DNA of 64,000 bases, from NCBI RefSeq assembly GCF_014645135.1, contig NZ_BMLH01000002.1, forward strand, positions 496,001-560,000, written 5' to 3'. Below the pieces are notes generated by a model, which was given only the letters and a program-made list of their open reading frames with translations, did no database searches and was not told where the DNA came from. Numbering within the stretch: the first letter of the stretch is position 1; every line of letters begins with the position of its first letter. Source of the DNA: Rheinheimera tangshanensis (GTDB lineage Bacteria > Pseudomonadota > Gammaproteobacteria > Enterobacterales > Alteromonadaceae). A program made the position numbers and the translations under genes. Shown piece by piece: positions 10,409 to 19,686 of the stretch.

Positions 10409-11170
10409 ATGTCCAGTCTGAGAATCAAACCTGCTAAATTGTCCGATCAAATAGTCCAGCAGCTGGAACATATGCTGCTGGAAGGTACTTTTACGCCGGG
10501 ACAAAAGTTACCGCCTGAGCGTGAATTAGCATTGCAGTTTGATGTCTCACGTCCATCCTTGCGTGAAGCTATTCAAAAGCTTGAAGCCAAAGGTTTAGTC
10601 AATCGCCGTCAGGGTGGTGGCACTTATGTTTGCGAAAATCTGGCTGTGGGTTTAACCGATCCGCTATTTGCTTTGATTGGTCGTCATCCGGAGTCGCAAT
10701 TTGATTTGTTAGAGTTTCGTCATGCTTTAGAGGGCATTTGCGCTTATTACGCTGCGTTGCGTGGTACACAAGCTGACTATGACTTGATTAAACAACGTTA
10801 TGAAGAAATTTGTGCTGCCCAGCAGCAACAGGATTTAGACGCTGAAGCGCGGTCGGTAGGCCAGTTTTATTCGGCGGTTGCAGAGGCATCACACAATGTG
10901 GTGCTTTTGCATTTGGTGCGCGGCTTAACGCCGCTGGTAGAGCAAAACATCAAGTTAAACCTTGAAGTTTTGCGGAAAAAAGAAGGCATAGTGAGCCAGC
11001 TGAATTCGCACAGGCATCGCCTGATGCAAGCGGTGATCAATGGCGAGCCGGAGCAAGCCCGGCAAGCCAGCAACAGCCATTTAGCCTTTATCGAAGAGGC
11101 ATTGCTGGAAGCTGACCGGGAGCGCTCACGCATTGAACGCTCGCTCAGACGTTCACAACAGAGCGAATGA
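10409..11170 (+). CDS. pdhR: Pyruvate dehydrogenase complex repressor PdhR (GntR/FadR family)
   Basis: Pyruvate-responsive repressor of the pdh operon. Residues 8-75 are a GntR winged helix (LPPERELALQFDVSRPSLREAIQKLE and the wing RQGGGTYV), followed by an all-helical FCD effector domain (about 90-230). The chosen ATG at 10409 gives 253 residues and matches the E. coli N-terminus; a GTG two codons upstream is also open. It precedes aceE by 68 bases, the same order as in E. coli, and has two TGGT-N3-ACCA operators upstream, so autoregulation is likely. Confidence 0.96.
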   Translation: MSSLRIKPAKLSDQIVQQLEHMLLEGTFTPGQKLPPERELALQFDVSRPSLREAIQKLEAKGLVNRRQGGGTYVCENLAVGLTDPLFALIGRHPESQFDLLEFRHALEGICAYYAALRGTQADYDLIKQRYEEICAAQQQQDLDAEARSVGQFYSAVAEASHNVVLLHLVRGLTPLVEQNIKLNLEVLRKKEGIVSQLNSHRHRLMQAVINGEPEQARQASNSHLAFIEEALLEADRERSRIERSLRRSQQSE

Positions 11171-11238
11171 GCGTAAGCATACTTTTTAACTGTTAATGTT
11201 CCGCTCTCTGGCGTGGAACTGATTAAGGAAACTTTGAT

Positions 11239-13905
11239 ATGTCTGAAGTCAATAAGACTGACATCGACGCGCTCGAAACCAAAGAATGGTTAGAGGCTCT
11301 TGAATCTGTAGTTCGCACCGAAGGTGTAGAGCGCGCTCAGTTCCTGTTAGAACAAGTGCTGGAACAGGCTCGTCTGGAAGGCGTGGATATGCCAACAGGC
11401 ATTACCACCAATTACATCAATACCATTCCGCCACAGCAAGAACCTGCCTATCCGGGTGATGTAAATCTGGAAAAACGTATCCGCTCCGTGATCCGCTGGA
11501 ACGCTATTATGATCGTTTTACGCGCTTCGAAAAAAGAGCTGGATTTAGGTGGCCACATGGCGTCTTACCAGTCTTCAGCCGCGTTTTACGAAACCTGTTT
11601 TAACCACTTCTTCCGCGCACCAAATGAAAAAGATGGCGGCGATTTGGTGTATTACCAAGGCCATATTTCTCCGGGGATCTACGCCCGTGCTTTTGTCGAA
11701 GGCCGTTTAACAGCCGATCAGCTGGATAACTTCCGTCAGGAAGTAGGTGGTGAAGGTTTATCTTCGTACCCACATCCTAAATTAATGCCTGAATTCTGGC
11801 AGTTCCCAACAGTATCTATGGGCTTAGGTCCCATTACGTCTATCTATCAGGCGCGTTTCCTGAAGTATTTAGATGGTCGTGGTTTAAAAGATACCAGCCA
11901 ACAACGCGTCTATGCCTTCTTAGGTGACGGCGAGATGGACGAGCCGGAAAGCCGTGGCTCTTTATCTTTTGCTGCCCGTGAAAAGCTGGATAACCTGTGT
12001 TTCCTGGTCAACTGTAACCTGCAACGTTTAGATGGTCCTGTGATGGGCAACGGTAAAATCATCCAGGAACTGGAAGGTTTATTCCGTGGTGCCGGCTGGA
12101 ACGTAATTAAAGTGGTATGGGGTAGTGGCTGGGACAAGCTGCTGGCCAAAGACACCACAGGCAAGTTACTGCAACTGATGAACGAAACTGTAGACGGTGA
12201 CTACCAGACCTACAAAGCTAAAGACGGCGCTTATGTGCGTCAGCATTTCTTCGGACGTTACCCTGAAACTGCAGCTTTAGTGGCTGATATGACAGACGAA
12301 GAAATTTTCGCGTTAAAACGTGGTGGTCATGAGCCATCCAAGTTATACGCAGCATTTAAATCTGCGCAGGAAACCAAAGGTCGCCCAACTGTCATTCTGG
12401 CCAAAACCATCAAAGGTTATGGCATGGGTGAAGCGGCTGAAGGCAAAAACATTGCGCACCAGGTCAAGAAAATGGATATGACTCATGTGCTGCAAATCCG
12501 TAAGCGCCTGAGCCTGGAAGATTACATCAGCGAAGACGATGTACAAAGCCTGCCTTACATCCAGTTGCCTGAAGGTTCGCCTGAGCACCAGTACCTGCAT
12601 GCCCGTCGTAATGCGTTAAATGGTTACACGCCAGTGCGTTTACCAAATTTCACTAAAGCTTTAACTCTGCCAGAACTGAACGTGTTTGAGCCTCTTTTAG
12701 AAGAGCAAAAACGTGAAATTTCGACCACTATGGCTTTTGTGCGTTCACTGAACGTATTGCTGAAAGATCCAAATATCGGTCAGCAAATTGTGCCTATTAT
12801 CGCTGATGAAGCCCGTACTTTTGGTATGGAAGGTTTATTCCGTCAGATTGGTATTTATAACCCACGTGGCCAGACGTACACGCCGGAAGACCGCGCTGTA
12901 GTGTCTTACTACAAAGAAGAAACTTCAGGTCAGGTATTGCAGGAAGGTATTAACGAGCTGGGCGCTATGGCGTCATGGGTCGCAGCTGCTACGTCATACA
13001 GCACCAACGATCTGCCGATGATCCCGTTCTATATTTACTACTCTATGTTTGGTTTCCAGCGTGTTGGCGATATGGCCTGGTTAGCGGGCGATCAGCAAGC
13101 CCGTGGTTTCCTGTTAGGCGCTACTGCCGGCCGTACTACGTTAAACGGTGAAGGCTTACAGCACGAAGATGGTCACAGCCATATTCTGGCAGGCACAGTA
13201 CCTAACTGTATTTCGTACGACCCGACTTATTCTTATGAGCTGGCGGTGATCATCCAGGATGGTATCCGTCGTATGTACGGTGTGGACCAGGAAAATATCT
13301 ACTACTACATCACAGTGATGAACGAAAACTACCATCACCCTGCTATGCCAGCAGGTGCTGAAGAAGGTATTCGTCGTGGTATCTATAAACTGGAAAGCCA
13401 TGTCGGTGAGAAAGCCAAAGTTCAGCTGTTAGGCAGCGGCACTATCATGAATGAAGTGCGTAAAGCGGCTGAAATTTTAAGTGAAGATTACGGTGTAGGC
13501 TCAGACGTGTTCTCTGTGACTTCATTTAACGAGCTGGCACGTGATGGTCAGGATTGTGAGCGTTTCAACATGCTGCATCCTATGGCTGAAGAAAAAGTGC
13601 CATACATTGCCACTGTGTTAGGTTCAGCTCCTGCGATTGCCGCCACCGACTACATTAAAAACTATGCCGATCAGGTGCGTTCTTTTGTACCTGCGGTGTC
13701 TTATAAAGTTCTGGGTACAGATGGTTTTGGCCGTTCTGACAGCCGCGAAAATCTGCGTCGTCACTTCGAAGTGAACGCAGGTTACATAGTGCTGGCGTCC
13801 TTACGTGAACTGGCCAAACGCGGTGAAATCGACAAACAGTTAGTGGCGGATGCCATTGCCCGTTTTGGTATCGACACCAATAAAACTAACCCACTGTACG
13901 CATAA
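11239..13905 (+). CDS. aceE: Pyruvate dehydrogenase E1 component AceE (homodimeric type)
   Basis: Thiamine-diphosphate enzyme that decarboxylates pyruvate and reductively acetylates the lipoyl groups of AceF. At 888 residues it has the full length of the homodimeric E1 family. The ThDP/Mg motif starts [12 protein letters not shown] (about 231 onward) and ends near [10 protein letters not shown]; other conserved blocks are [18 protein letters not shown] and the C-terminal transketolase-like domain with [17 protein letters not shown] good AAGGA ribosome site precedes the ATG. It is followed after 11 bases by aceF. Cytoplasmic, part of the multi-megadalton PDH complex. Confidence 0.98.
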   Translation: MSEVNKTDIDALETKEWLEALESVVRTEGVERAQFLLEQVLEQARLEGVDMPTGITTNYINTIPPQQEPAYPGDVNLEKRIRSVIRWNAIMIVLRASKKELDLGGHMASYQSSAAFYETCFNHFFRAPNEKDGGDLVYYQGHISPGIYARAFVEGRLTADQLDNFRQEVGGEGLSSYPHPKLMPEFWQFPTVSMGLGPITSIYQARFLKYLDGRGLKDTSQQRVYAFLGDGEMDEPESRGSLSFAAREKLDNLCFLVNCNLQRLDGPVMGNGKIIQELEGLFRGAGWNVIKVVWGSGWDKLLAKDTTGKLLQLMNETVDGDYQTYKAKDGAYVRQHFFGRYPETAALVADMTDEEIFALKRGGHEPSKLYAAFKSAQETKGRPTVILAKTIKGYGMGEAAEGKNIAHQVKKMDMTHVLQIRKRLSLEDYISEDDVQSLPYIQLPEGSPEHQYLHARRNALNGYTPVRLPNFTKALTLPELNVFEPLLEEQKREISTTMAFVRSLNVLLKDPNIGQQIVPIIADEARTFGMEGLFRQIGIYNPRGQTYTPEDRAVVSYYKEETSGQVLQEGINELGAMASWVAAATSYSTNDLPMIPFYIYYSMFGFQRVGDMAWLAGDQQARGFLLGATAGRTTLNGEGLQHEDGHSHILAGTVPNCISYDPTYSYELAVIIQDGIRRMYGVDQENIYYYITVMNENYHHPAMPAGAEEGIRRGIYKLESHVGEKAKVQLLGSGTIMNEVRKAAEILSEDYGVGSDVFSVTSFNELARDGQDCERFNMLHPMAEEKVPYIATVLGSAPAIAATDYIKNYADQVRSFVPAVSYKVLGTDGFGRSDSRENLRRHFEVNAGYIVLASLRELAKRGEIDKQLVADAIARFGIDTNKTNPLYA

Positions 13906-13916
13906 GAGGATTTGTC

Positions 13917-15551
13917 ATGACGATTGAAATTCATGTGCCGGACATAGGTGCGGATGAAGTTGAAGTCACCGAAGTACTGGTGAAAGTGGGCGACAAAGTC
14001 ACGCTGGACCAGTCTTTATTATCGGTAGAGGGCGACAAGGCTTCGATGGAAGTACCAGCAGCTCAGGCCGGTACTGTTAAAGAAATTAAAGTCAAAGCCG
14101 GCGATAAAGTAAAAACCGGCTCACTGATTATGGTGTTTGAAGCTGAAGGTGCTGCTGTTGCAGCGCCAGCAGCTGCTCCTGCTCCTGCGCCTGTTGCCGC
14201 ACCAGCTCCGGTTGCTGCGGCTCCGGCCACTCCTGCAGCTGCAGAGTTAAAAGAAGTTCAGGTGCCTGATATTGGTGGCGACGCCGTTGAAGTAACGGAA
14301 GTGATGGTGAAAGTCGGTGACACTGTTGCCGCTGATCAATCACTGTTGTCGGTGGAAGGTGATAAAGCTTCAATGGAAGTGCCAGCGCCATTTGCCGGTA
14401 CTGTCAAAGAAATCAAAGTCAAAGTAGGCGACAAAGTACAAACAGGCTCTTCAGTCTTTGTATTTGAAGTGGCTGGCAGTGCTCCATCAGCTGCAGCTGC
14501 TGCGGTAGCGGCTCCTGCTGCTGTTGCTGCGCCAGCTCCAGTAGCAGCGCCTGCGCCTGCAGCATCAGCTCCGGTTGCAGCGCCATCTGCATCAGCAAGC
14601 GAATTTACTGAGAACCAGGCTTATGCTCATGCTTCTCCTGTGGTGCGTCGTTTAGCCCGTGAGTTTGGTGTGGATTTAAGCAAGGTCACAGGCACAGCCC
14701 GTAAAGGCCGTGTGCAGCGCGAAGACGTGCAAAATTATGTGAAAAATATTATTGCGCAAGTGGCATCAGGCAAAGGCAACGTCACCAGCAGTAGTAACAG
14801 TGTGGGTTTTGATTTAATCCCTTGGCCAAAAGTGGATTTCAGCAAGTTTGGCGCTGTGGAAGAAAAACCTCTGTCGCGTATTCAGAAGTTATCCGGTGCA
14901 AACTTGCATCGCAACTGGGTGCGCATTCCACATGTGACTCAGTTTGACGAAGCGGATATCACAGGACTGGAAGAATTCCGCAAAGAGCAAAACGCGCTGG
15001 CTGATAAAAAGAAAATGGGCGTCAAATACACCCCATTGGTCTTTATTATGAAAGCCGTTGCTAAAGCTCTGGAAGAGTTCCCAACCTTTAACAGCTCGTT
15101 ATCAGAAGACGGTGGCAGCCTTATTCTGAAAAAGTATGTGCATTTAGGTATAGCGGTCGATACACCAAATGGTTTAGTGGTGCCTGTGGTACGTGATGTG
15201 AATAAAAAAGGCATTATCGAATTGTCCCGCGAACTGCAGGATATTTCGTTAAAAGCCCGTGAGGGTAAACTGACGGCTGCAGATATGCAGGGTGGTTGTT
15301 TCACCATCTCCAGCTTAGGTGGTATTGGTGGTACGGCCTTTACGCCTATCGTCAACGCGCCTGAAGTGGCTATTTTGGGTGTGTCAAAATCTGACATTAA
15401 ACCTAAGTGGAATGGTAAAGAATTTGAACCACGCCTGATGGTGCCTTTGTCTGTATCCTACGACCACCGTGTGATTGATGGTGCTTTAGCTGCGCGTTTT
15501 ACTGCGACTCTGGCATCCTATTTAGCGGATATCCGCCAAATCATTATGTAA
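13917..15551 (+). CDS. aceF: Dihydrolipoamide acetyltransferase AceF (E2) with two lipoyl domains
   Basis: Core of the PDH complex; transfers acetyl groups from lipoyl-lysine to CoA. The 544-residue chain has two lipoyl domains (about 1-78 and 116-193), each with the lipoylation motif EGDKASMEV. Ala/Pro-rich flexible linkers follow, then a peripheral subunit-binding domain (about 238-278, [17 protein letters not shown]) and the catalytic domain ending with [10 protein letters not shown], which holds the active-site His and Asp. E. coli has three lipoyl domains; two is a common variant, for example in Pseudomonas. It follows aceE by 11 bases and is separated from lpdA by 143 bases containing a long imperfect hairpin. 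Confidence 0.97.
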   Translation: MTIEIHVPDIGADEVEVTEVLVKVGDKVTLDQSLLSVEGDKASMEVPAAQAGTVKEIKVKAGDKVKTGSLIMVFEAEGAAVAAPAAAPAPAPVAAPAPVAAAPATPAAAELKEVQVPDIGGDAVEVTEVMVKVGDTVAADQSLLSVEGDKASMEVPAPFAGTVKEIKVKVGDKVQTGSSVFVFEVAGSAPSAAAAAVAAPAAVAAPAPVAAPAPAASAPVAAPSASASEFTENQAYAHASPVVRRLAREFGVDLSKVTGTARKGRVQREDVQNYVKNIIAQVASGKGNVTSSSNSVGFDLIPWPKVDFSKFGAVEEKPLSRIQKLSGANLHRNWVRIPHVTQFDEADITGLEEFRKEQNALADKKKMGVKYTPLVFIMKAVAKALEEFPTFNSSLSEDGGSLILKKYVHLGIAVDTPNGLVVPVVRDVNKKGIIELSRELQDISLKAREGKLTAADMQGGCFTISSLGGIGGTAFTPIVNAPEVAILGVSKSDIKPKWNGKEFEPRLMVPLSVSYDHRVIDGALAARFTATLASYLADIRQIIM

Positions 15552-15563
15552 GACGAAACACGA

Positions 15564-15608
15564 CTGAAAGTTGTCCTGTGCTCTGAAAAGATACGGGACA
15601 TCTTTCAG
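15564..15608 (+). other. Long imperfect hairpin between aceF and lpdA
   Basis: Arms CTGAAAG (15564-15570) and CTTTCAG (15602-15608) pair exactly. After one mismatch the stem continues inward with TGTCCTGT against ATACGGGACA, using a G-T wobble, to about 15 pairs. No T run follows, so it is not a normal terminator; it could be an RNA-processing or stability element. Confidence 0.6.
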
Positions 15609-15694
15609 GTAGGGTGATAAAATTCCGTCACTTTATTTCCTGGCCGCTTGTTTTGACGGGTGGCTATCTTAGCAAAAGATAAAAAGGTAAAACG

Positions 15695-17107
15695 ATGAGC
15701 AACGAAATCAAAACGCAAGTTGTGGTGTTAGGCGCCGGCCCTGGTGGATATTCTGCAGCATTTCGCGCAGCTGACTTAGGTCTGGAAGTGACTTTAGTTG
15801 AAGCACGCAGCACACTTGGTGGTGTTTGTTTAAATGTTGGCTGTATCCCATCTAAAGCTTTATTACATGTCGCCAAAGTGATCGATGATGCGAAAGAAAT
15901 GGCATCACACGGTGTTACTTTTGGTGCACCACAAATCGATTTAGATAAAATCCGTGCCTGGAAAGACAAAGTAGTTGCTCAGCTGACCAACGGCTTAGCT
16001 GGCATGTCGAAGATGCGTAAAGTCAAAGTCGTGACTGGTTACGGCAAATTCACTGGCCCAAATACGCTGGTGGTGGGTGATACTACTATTACTTTTGAAA
16101 GCGCTATTATCGCTGCTGGTTCTGAGCCAGTGGCTCTGCCATTCATTCCAAAAGATGACCCACGTGTGATCGACTCTACCGGCGCTTTGGAATTAAAAGA
16201 CATTCCAGGCGAAATGCTGGTGTTAGGTGGCGGCATCATTGGTTTAGAGATGGGTACTGTGTACCGTGCTTTAGGCTCTAAAGTCTCTGTGGTTGAATTT
16301 GCTGACCAGTTGGTTCCTGCTGCGGACGCTGATTTGGTCAAGGTGTACACCAAGTACAACAAAGACAACTTCAACATTATGCTGTCGACTAAAGTGACAG
16401 CTGTTGAAGCTAAAGCTGATGGTTTGTATGTGACCTTCGAAGGCAAAAATGCACCAGCAACACCTGTACGTTACGACAAAATTTTAGTGGCAGTAGGCCG
16501 TCGTCCAAACGGTTCTCTGTTAGATGCTGCCAAAGCTGGTGTGAACGTGGATGAGCGTGGTTTTATCAATGTAGATAAACAACTACGTACTAACGTGCCA
16601 CACATCTACGCCATCGGTGATGTGATTGGCCAGCCAATGTTAGCGCACAAAGCTGTACACGAAGGTCATGTGGCTGCTGAAGTGATCTCTGGTCTGAAGC
16701 ACTTCTTCGACCCACGTTGCATTCCTTCTGTGGCTTACACCGATCCGGAAATGGCATGGGTTGGTATCACTGAAAAAGAAGCTAAAGAAAAAGGCGTTGC
16801 TGTTGAAACTGCAACTTTCCCTTGGGCAGCTTCTGGCCGTGCTATCGCTTCAGCCCGCACTGAAGGCTTCACTAAGTTAATTTTCGACAAAGAAACACAC
16901 CGCATTTTAGGTGGCGCTATTGTTGGTATTAACGCTGGTGAAATGTTAGGTGAAATCTGCTTAGCAGTAGAAATGGGTGCAGATGCTGAAGACATCGCTC
17001 TGACCATCCATGCTCACCCAACCTTAAACGAGTCTATTGGTTTAGCTGCTGAGATGTACGAAGGTTCTATCACTGACCTGCCAAATCCAAAAGCGAAGAA
17101 AAAATAA
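15695..17107 (+). CDS. lpdA: Dihydrolipoyl dehydrogenase LpdA (E3)
   Basis: FAD flavoprotein that reoxidises dihydrolipoamide with NAD+ in the PDH and other 2-oxoacid dehydrogenase complexes. The 470 residues show the FAD-binding GAGPGGYSAAFRAADLG, the redox disulfide GGVCLNVGCIPSKA (two Cys five apart), the NAD-binding VLGGGIIGLEMG, the second FAD motif IYAIGDV, and the catalytic HAHPTLNES near the C-terminus. It ends the pdhR-aceE-aceF-lpdA operon, followed by a strong terminator. The long gap before it could contain an additional promoter, as in E. coli, but I could not pick one out. Confidence 0.98.
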   Translation: MSNEIKTQVVVLGAGPGGYSAAFRAADLGLEVTLVEARSTLGGVCLNVGCIPSKALLHVAKVIDDAKEMASHGVTFGAPQIDLDKIRAWKDKVVAQLTNGLAGMSKMRKVKVVTGYGKFTGPNTLVVGDTTITFESAIIAAGSEPVALPFIPKDDPRVIDSTGALELKDIPGEMLVLGGGIIGLEMGTVYRALGSKVSVVEFADQLVPAADADLVKVYTKYNKDNFNIMLSTKVTAVEAKADGLYVTFEGKNAPATPVRYDKILVAVGRRPNGSLLDAAKAGVNVDERGFINVDKQLRTNVPHIYAIGDVIGQPMLAHKAVHEGHVAAEVISGLKHFFDPRCIPSVAYTDPEMAWVGITEKEAKEKGVAVETATFPWAASGRAIASARTEGFTKLIFDKETHRILGGAIVGINAGEMLGEICLAVEMGADAEDIALTIHAHPTLNESIGLAAEMYEGSITDLPNPKAKKK

Positions 17108-17137
17108 ACTGACTCTTCATTAAGAGACAGAATAAAA

Positions 17138-17170
17138 ACCGGCAACTGCTTCGCATTGCCGGTTTTTTTA
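17138..17170 (+). terminator. Rho-independent terminator of lpdA
   Basis: Stem ACCGGCAA/TTGCCGGT (17138-17145 with 17156-17163), ten-base loop, then a run of seven T. It closes the pdh operon. Confidence 0.95.
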
Positions 17171-17258
17171 TATTTTGTTACAACTTCCATTAACAAAAAG
17201 TGGCCTGCCGGAGTAGTATACTGCGGTTATTTAACCCTTTTGGCAGGAAACCCTTCGA

Positions 17259-19349
17259 ATGAAAAAAATTACCTTAACTGCGCTGAGCGTCGCTATGGCC
17301 CTTGGCCTGGCTGCTTGTGGCAAGGCACCAGAAACCACTAGCACTGAAACCGCGAAACCAGCAGCAGAACAAAAAGCAACAGCAGCTGTAGCGACTTTGG
17401 TTTCTGGTGTGGACAAAGAAAACTTCGACCCGGCAGTACGTTTTCAGGATGACTTCTTCTTAGCAGTCAACGGTGGCTGGCTGAATAAAACTGAAATCCC
17501 AGCGGAAAAATCTTCGTACGGCTCTTTCCACGTATTGGCAGATAACTCGCAATTGGCAGTGAAAGCTATTATTGATGAAGTCGCCAGCCGCACTGATTTA
17601 GCGCCAGGTTCAGATGGCCACAAGTTAGGTAGCTTCTACAACAGCTATATGAACGAAGCCAAACTGGAAGAGTTGGGTTTAACCGCTTTACAACCTCAAC
17701 TGGAATTGATCCAGGGCTTAAAAGATAAAAAGCAACTGGCCAGCACTTTTGCCTCACTACAGCGTGACGGTGTGACTATTCCATTGGGCTGGTATGTGAA
17801 CAACGATGCGAAAAAATCCACTGAATATGCAGTGTATGCCGATCAAAGCGGTTTAGGTTTACCAGACCGTGATTACTACACCAAAGATGATGAAGCTTCG
17901 AAAAAAATTCAGGCTGAGTACCAGGCCTACCTGCTGGATTTATTCACTTTAGCTAAGCATGCAGACCCGGCAGCTGCTGCCAAACGTGTGTATGCGCTGG
18001 AAACTGAGCTGGCGAAAAACCAGTGGACCCGCGTACAAAACCGCGATGCCGATAAAACTTATAACAAAGTATCGACTACTGATTTAGCTAAAACTTTAGG
18101 TGAGTTTAGCTGGAACGACTATGCTGCTGGTTCTAAGCTGACCAACGTCAACGAAATCATTATTGGTCAGCCAAGCTATTTTGAAGCTCTTGGCAAAATT
18201 GTTGCTGCCACCGATCTGCAAAGCTGGCAGGACTATCTGACCTTCCATACGGTCAATGATTATGCCGACAAGCTGAGCAAAGCCTTTGTTGACCGTCAAT
18301 TCCAGTTTTATTCCACTACCTTACGTGGTGTAAAAGAGCAAAAACCACGCTGGAAAAAAGCTGTGGATGCCAGTGATGCCGTATTAGGTGAGTTAACAGG
18401 CAAGCTGTATGTAGAGCGTCACTTCAAACCAGAAGCCAAAGCTCATATGGAAAAGTTGGTAGCGAACTTAATCAAAGCTTACGAGCAGTCGATTAAAGAT
18501 CTGGAATGGATGTCGGAAGACACCAAAAAAGCTGCATTGGTTAAATTAGGTACTTTTACGCCAAAAATCGGTTACCCGAACAAGTGGAAAGATTATTCCA
18601 ATCTGGAAATCAAAGCAGACGATTTAGTTGGTAACTTTGTGCGCTCCACGCACTGGAGTTACGATCAGATGCTGGCGAAGTTAGGCAAGCCAATCGACAA
18701 AGACGAATGGTTTATGACACCACAAACAGTCAATGCTTACTACAACCCGGCGAATAACGAAATCGTGTTCCCTGCAGCTATTTTACAACCTCCTTTCTTT
18801 AACATGGCGGCAGAAGATGCAGTGAACTATGGTGGCATTGGTGCTGTGATTGGCCACGAAATCGGCCATGGTTTTGACGATCAGGGTGCTAAGTATGATG
18901 GCGAAGGTAACTTACGCAACTGGTGGACAGAGCAGGACGAAACTAAGTTCCAGGCTTTGGGCAAAGCTTTAAGTGCACAGTACAGCAAATATGAGCCAGT
19001 GCCGGGCCATTTTGTGAATGGTGATTTGACCTTAGGCGAAAACATCGGTGACTTAGGTGGTTTAACTGTCGCACTGAAGGCTTACCATTTGTCGCTTGAA
19101 GGCAAAGAAGCACCAGTGATGGATGGTTTTACCGGCGATCAGCGCGTGTTATTAAGCTGGGCTCAGGTATGGCGTTCTAAATACCGCGATGAAGTAATGA
19201 AAGAGCAGTTAGCGACTGACCCACATTCACCACCGCATTATCGCGTCAATGGCATAGTGTCCAGCCTGCCAGTGTTCTACACAGCTTTTGATGTGAAAGA
19301 AGGCGATAAGCTGTATATAGCGCCGGAAAACCGCGTGAAGATTTGGTAA
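17259..19349 (+). CDS. M13 family (neprilysin/PepO-like) zinc metallopeptidase, lipoprotein
   Basis: Cell-envelope zinc endopeptidase acting on oligopeptides. The 696-residue protein has a lipoprotein signal with lipobox LAAC (Cys 21), then the M13 N-terminal lobe (starts about residue 60, DDFFLAVNGGWL) and the catalytic lobe. The latter carries HEIGH (His 533, Glu 534, His 537), the third zinc ligand in ENIGDLGG (Glu 594), the substrate-binding NAYYNP, and the C-terminal APENRVKIW. It is complete and monocistronic, between two terminator-like hairpins. Length and motifs are typical for bacterial PepO homologues; the natural substrate is unknown. Confidence 0.94.
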   Translation: MKKITLTALSVAMALGLAACGKAPETTSTETAKPAAEQKATAAVATLVSGVDKENFDPAVRFQDDFFLAVNGGWLNKTEIPAEKSSYGSFHVLADNSQLAVKAIIDEVASRTDLAPGSDGHKLGSFYNSYMNEAKLEELGLTALQPQLELIQGLKDKKQLASTFASLQRDGVTIPLGWYVNNDAKKSTEYAVYADQSGLGLPDRDYYTKDDEASKKIQAEYQAYLLDLFTLAKHADPAAAAKRVYALETELAKNQWTRVQNRDADKTYNKVSTTDLAKTLGEFSWNDYAAGSKLTNVNEIIIGQPSYFEALGKIVAATDLQSWQDYLTFHTVNDYADKLSKAFVDRQFQFYSTTLRGVKEQKPRWKKAVDASDAVLGELTGKLYVERHFKPEAKAHMEKLVANLIKAYEQSIKDLEWMSEDTKKAALVKLGTFTPKIGYPNKWKDYSNLEIKADDLVGNFVRSTHWSYDQMLAKLGKPIDKDEWFMTPQTVNAYYNPANNEIVFPAAILQPPFFNMAAEDAVNYGGIGAVIGHEIGHGFDDQGAKYDGEGNLRNWWTEQDETKFQALGKALSAQYSKYEPVPGHFVNGDLTLGENIGDLGGLTVALKAYHLSLEGKEAPVMDGFTGDQRVLLSWAQVWRSKYRDEVMKEQLATDPHSPPHYRVNGIVSSLPVFYTAFDVKEGDKLYIAPENRVKIW

Positions 19350-19367
19350 TTCGTTTTTTATTACTGA

Positions 19368-19394
19368 CAAATGGCCGCTTGATGCGGCCATTTG
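19368..19394 (+). terminator. Terminator-like hairpin after the M13 peptidase
   Basis: Perfect 11-bp stem CAAATGGCCGC/GCGGCCATTTG with a 5-base loop, 18 bases after the stop. Only a weak T-rich tail (TATAATTG) follows, so termination strength is uncertain. Confidence 0.7.
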
Positions 19395-19504
19395 TATAAT
19401 TGCTGTCCTGCCAAATCTCCTCAGGGCCATCGTCATGGCGCTCCGATGTTCAACATCGTTTCAGATGATTCTGTCTATCTGCACGACCAGTTTTAGTATT
19501 ATTC

Positions 19505-19521
19505 TTGAGAATGATTCTCAA
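19505..19521 (+). promoter_or_regulatory. Fur-box-like palindrome upstream of acnB
   Basis: Perfect inverted repeat TTGAGAATGATTCTCAA. Against the 7-1-7 Fur model (TGATAATnATTATCA) it matches 13 of 15 positions, the two deviations being symmetrical. It lies 165 bases before the acnB start in a 337-base gap with no supported gene. Aconitase B is an iron-sulfur enzyme commonly under iron control, so the position makes sense; binding is inferred. Confidence 0.6.
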
Positions 19522-19686
19522 CTGGGCGGGGTATTCACGAAAGTTATAGCGACTATAAGCTTGGTTGCTTATACTCAGGTGTCAATTCAGGCGGTTTTTT
19601 CTTATAATCCAGCCTGTTCGAGATTCCTGTCTATCGCTGCGGTACTGATACAGTGCTCTGTGGCGACCTAACCAGAGGACATTACT

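Noticed and set aside
14939-15397. 152-codon antisense frame inside aceF
   Set aside because: Shadow frame of the AceF catalytic domain; no start signal or recognisable domain.
19435-19671. 78-codon frame upstream of acnB
   Set aside because: It spans the Fur-like palindrome, has no ribosome site, and its composition is unlike neighbouring genes; treated as regulatory DNA.
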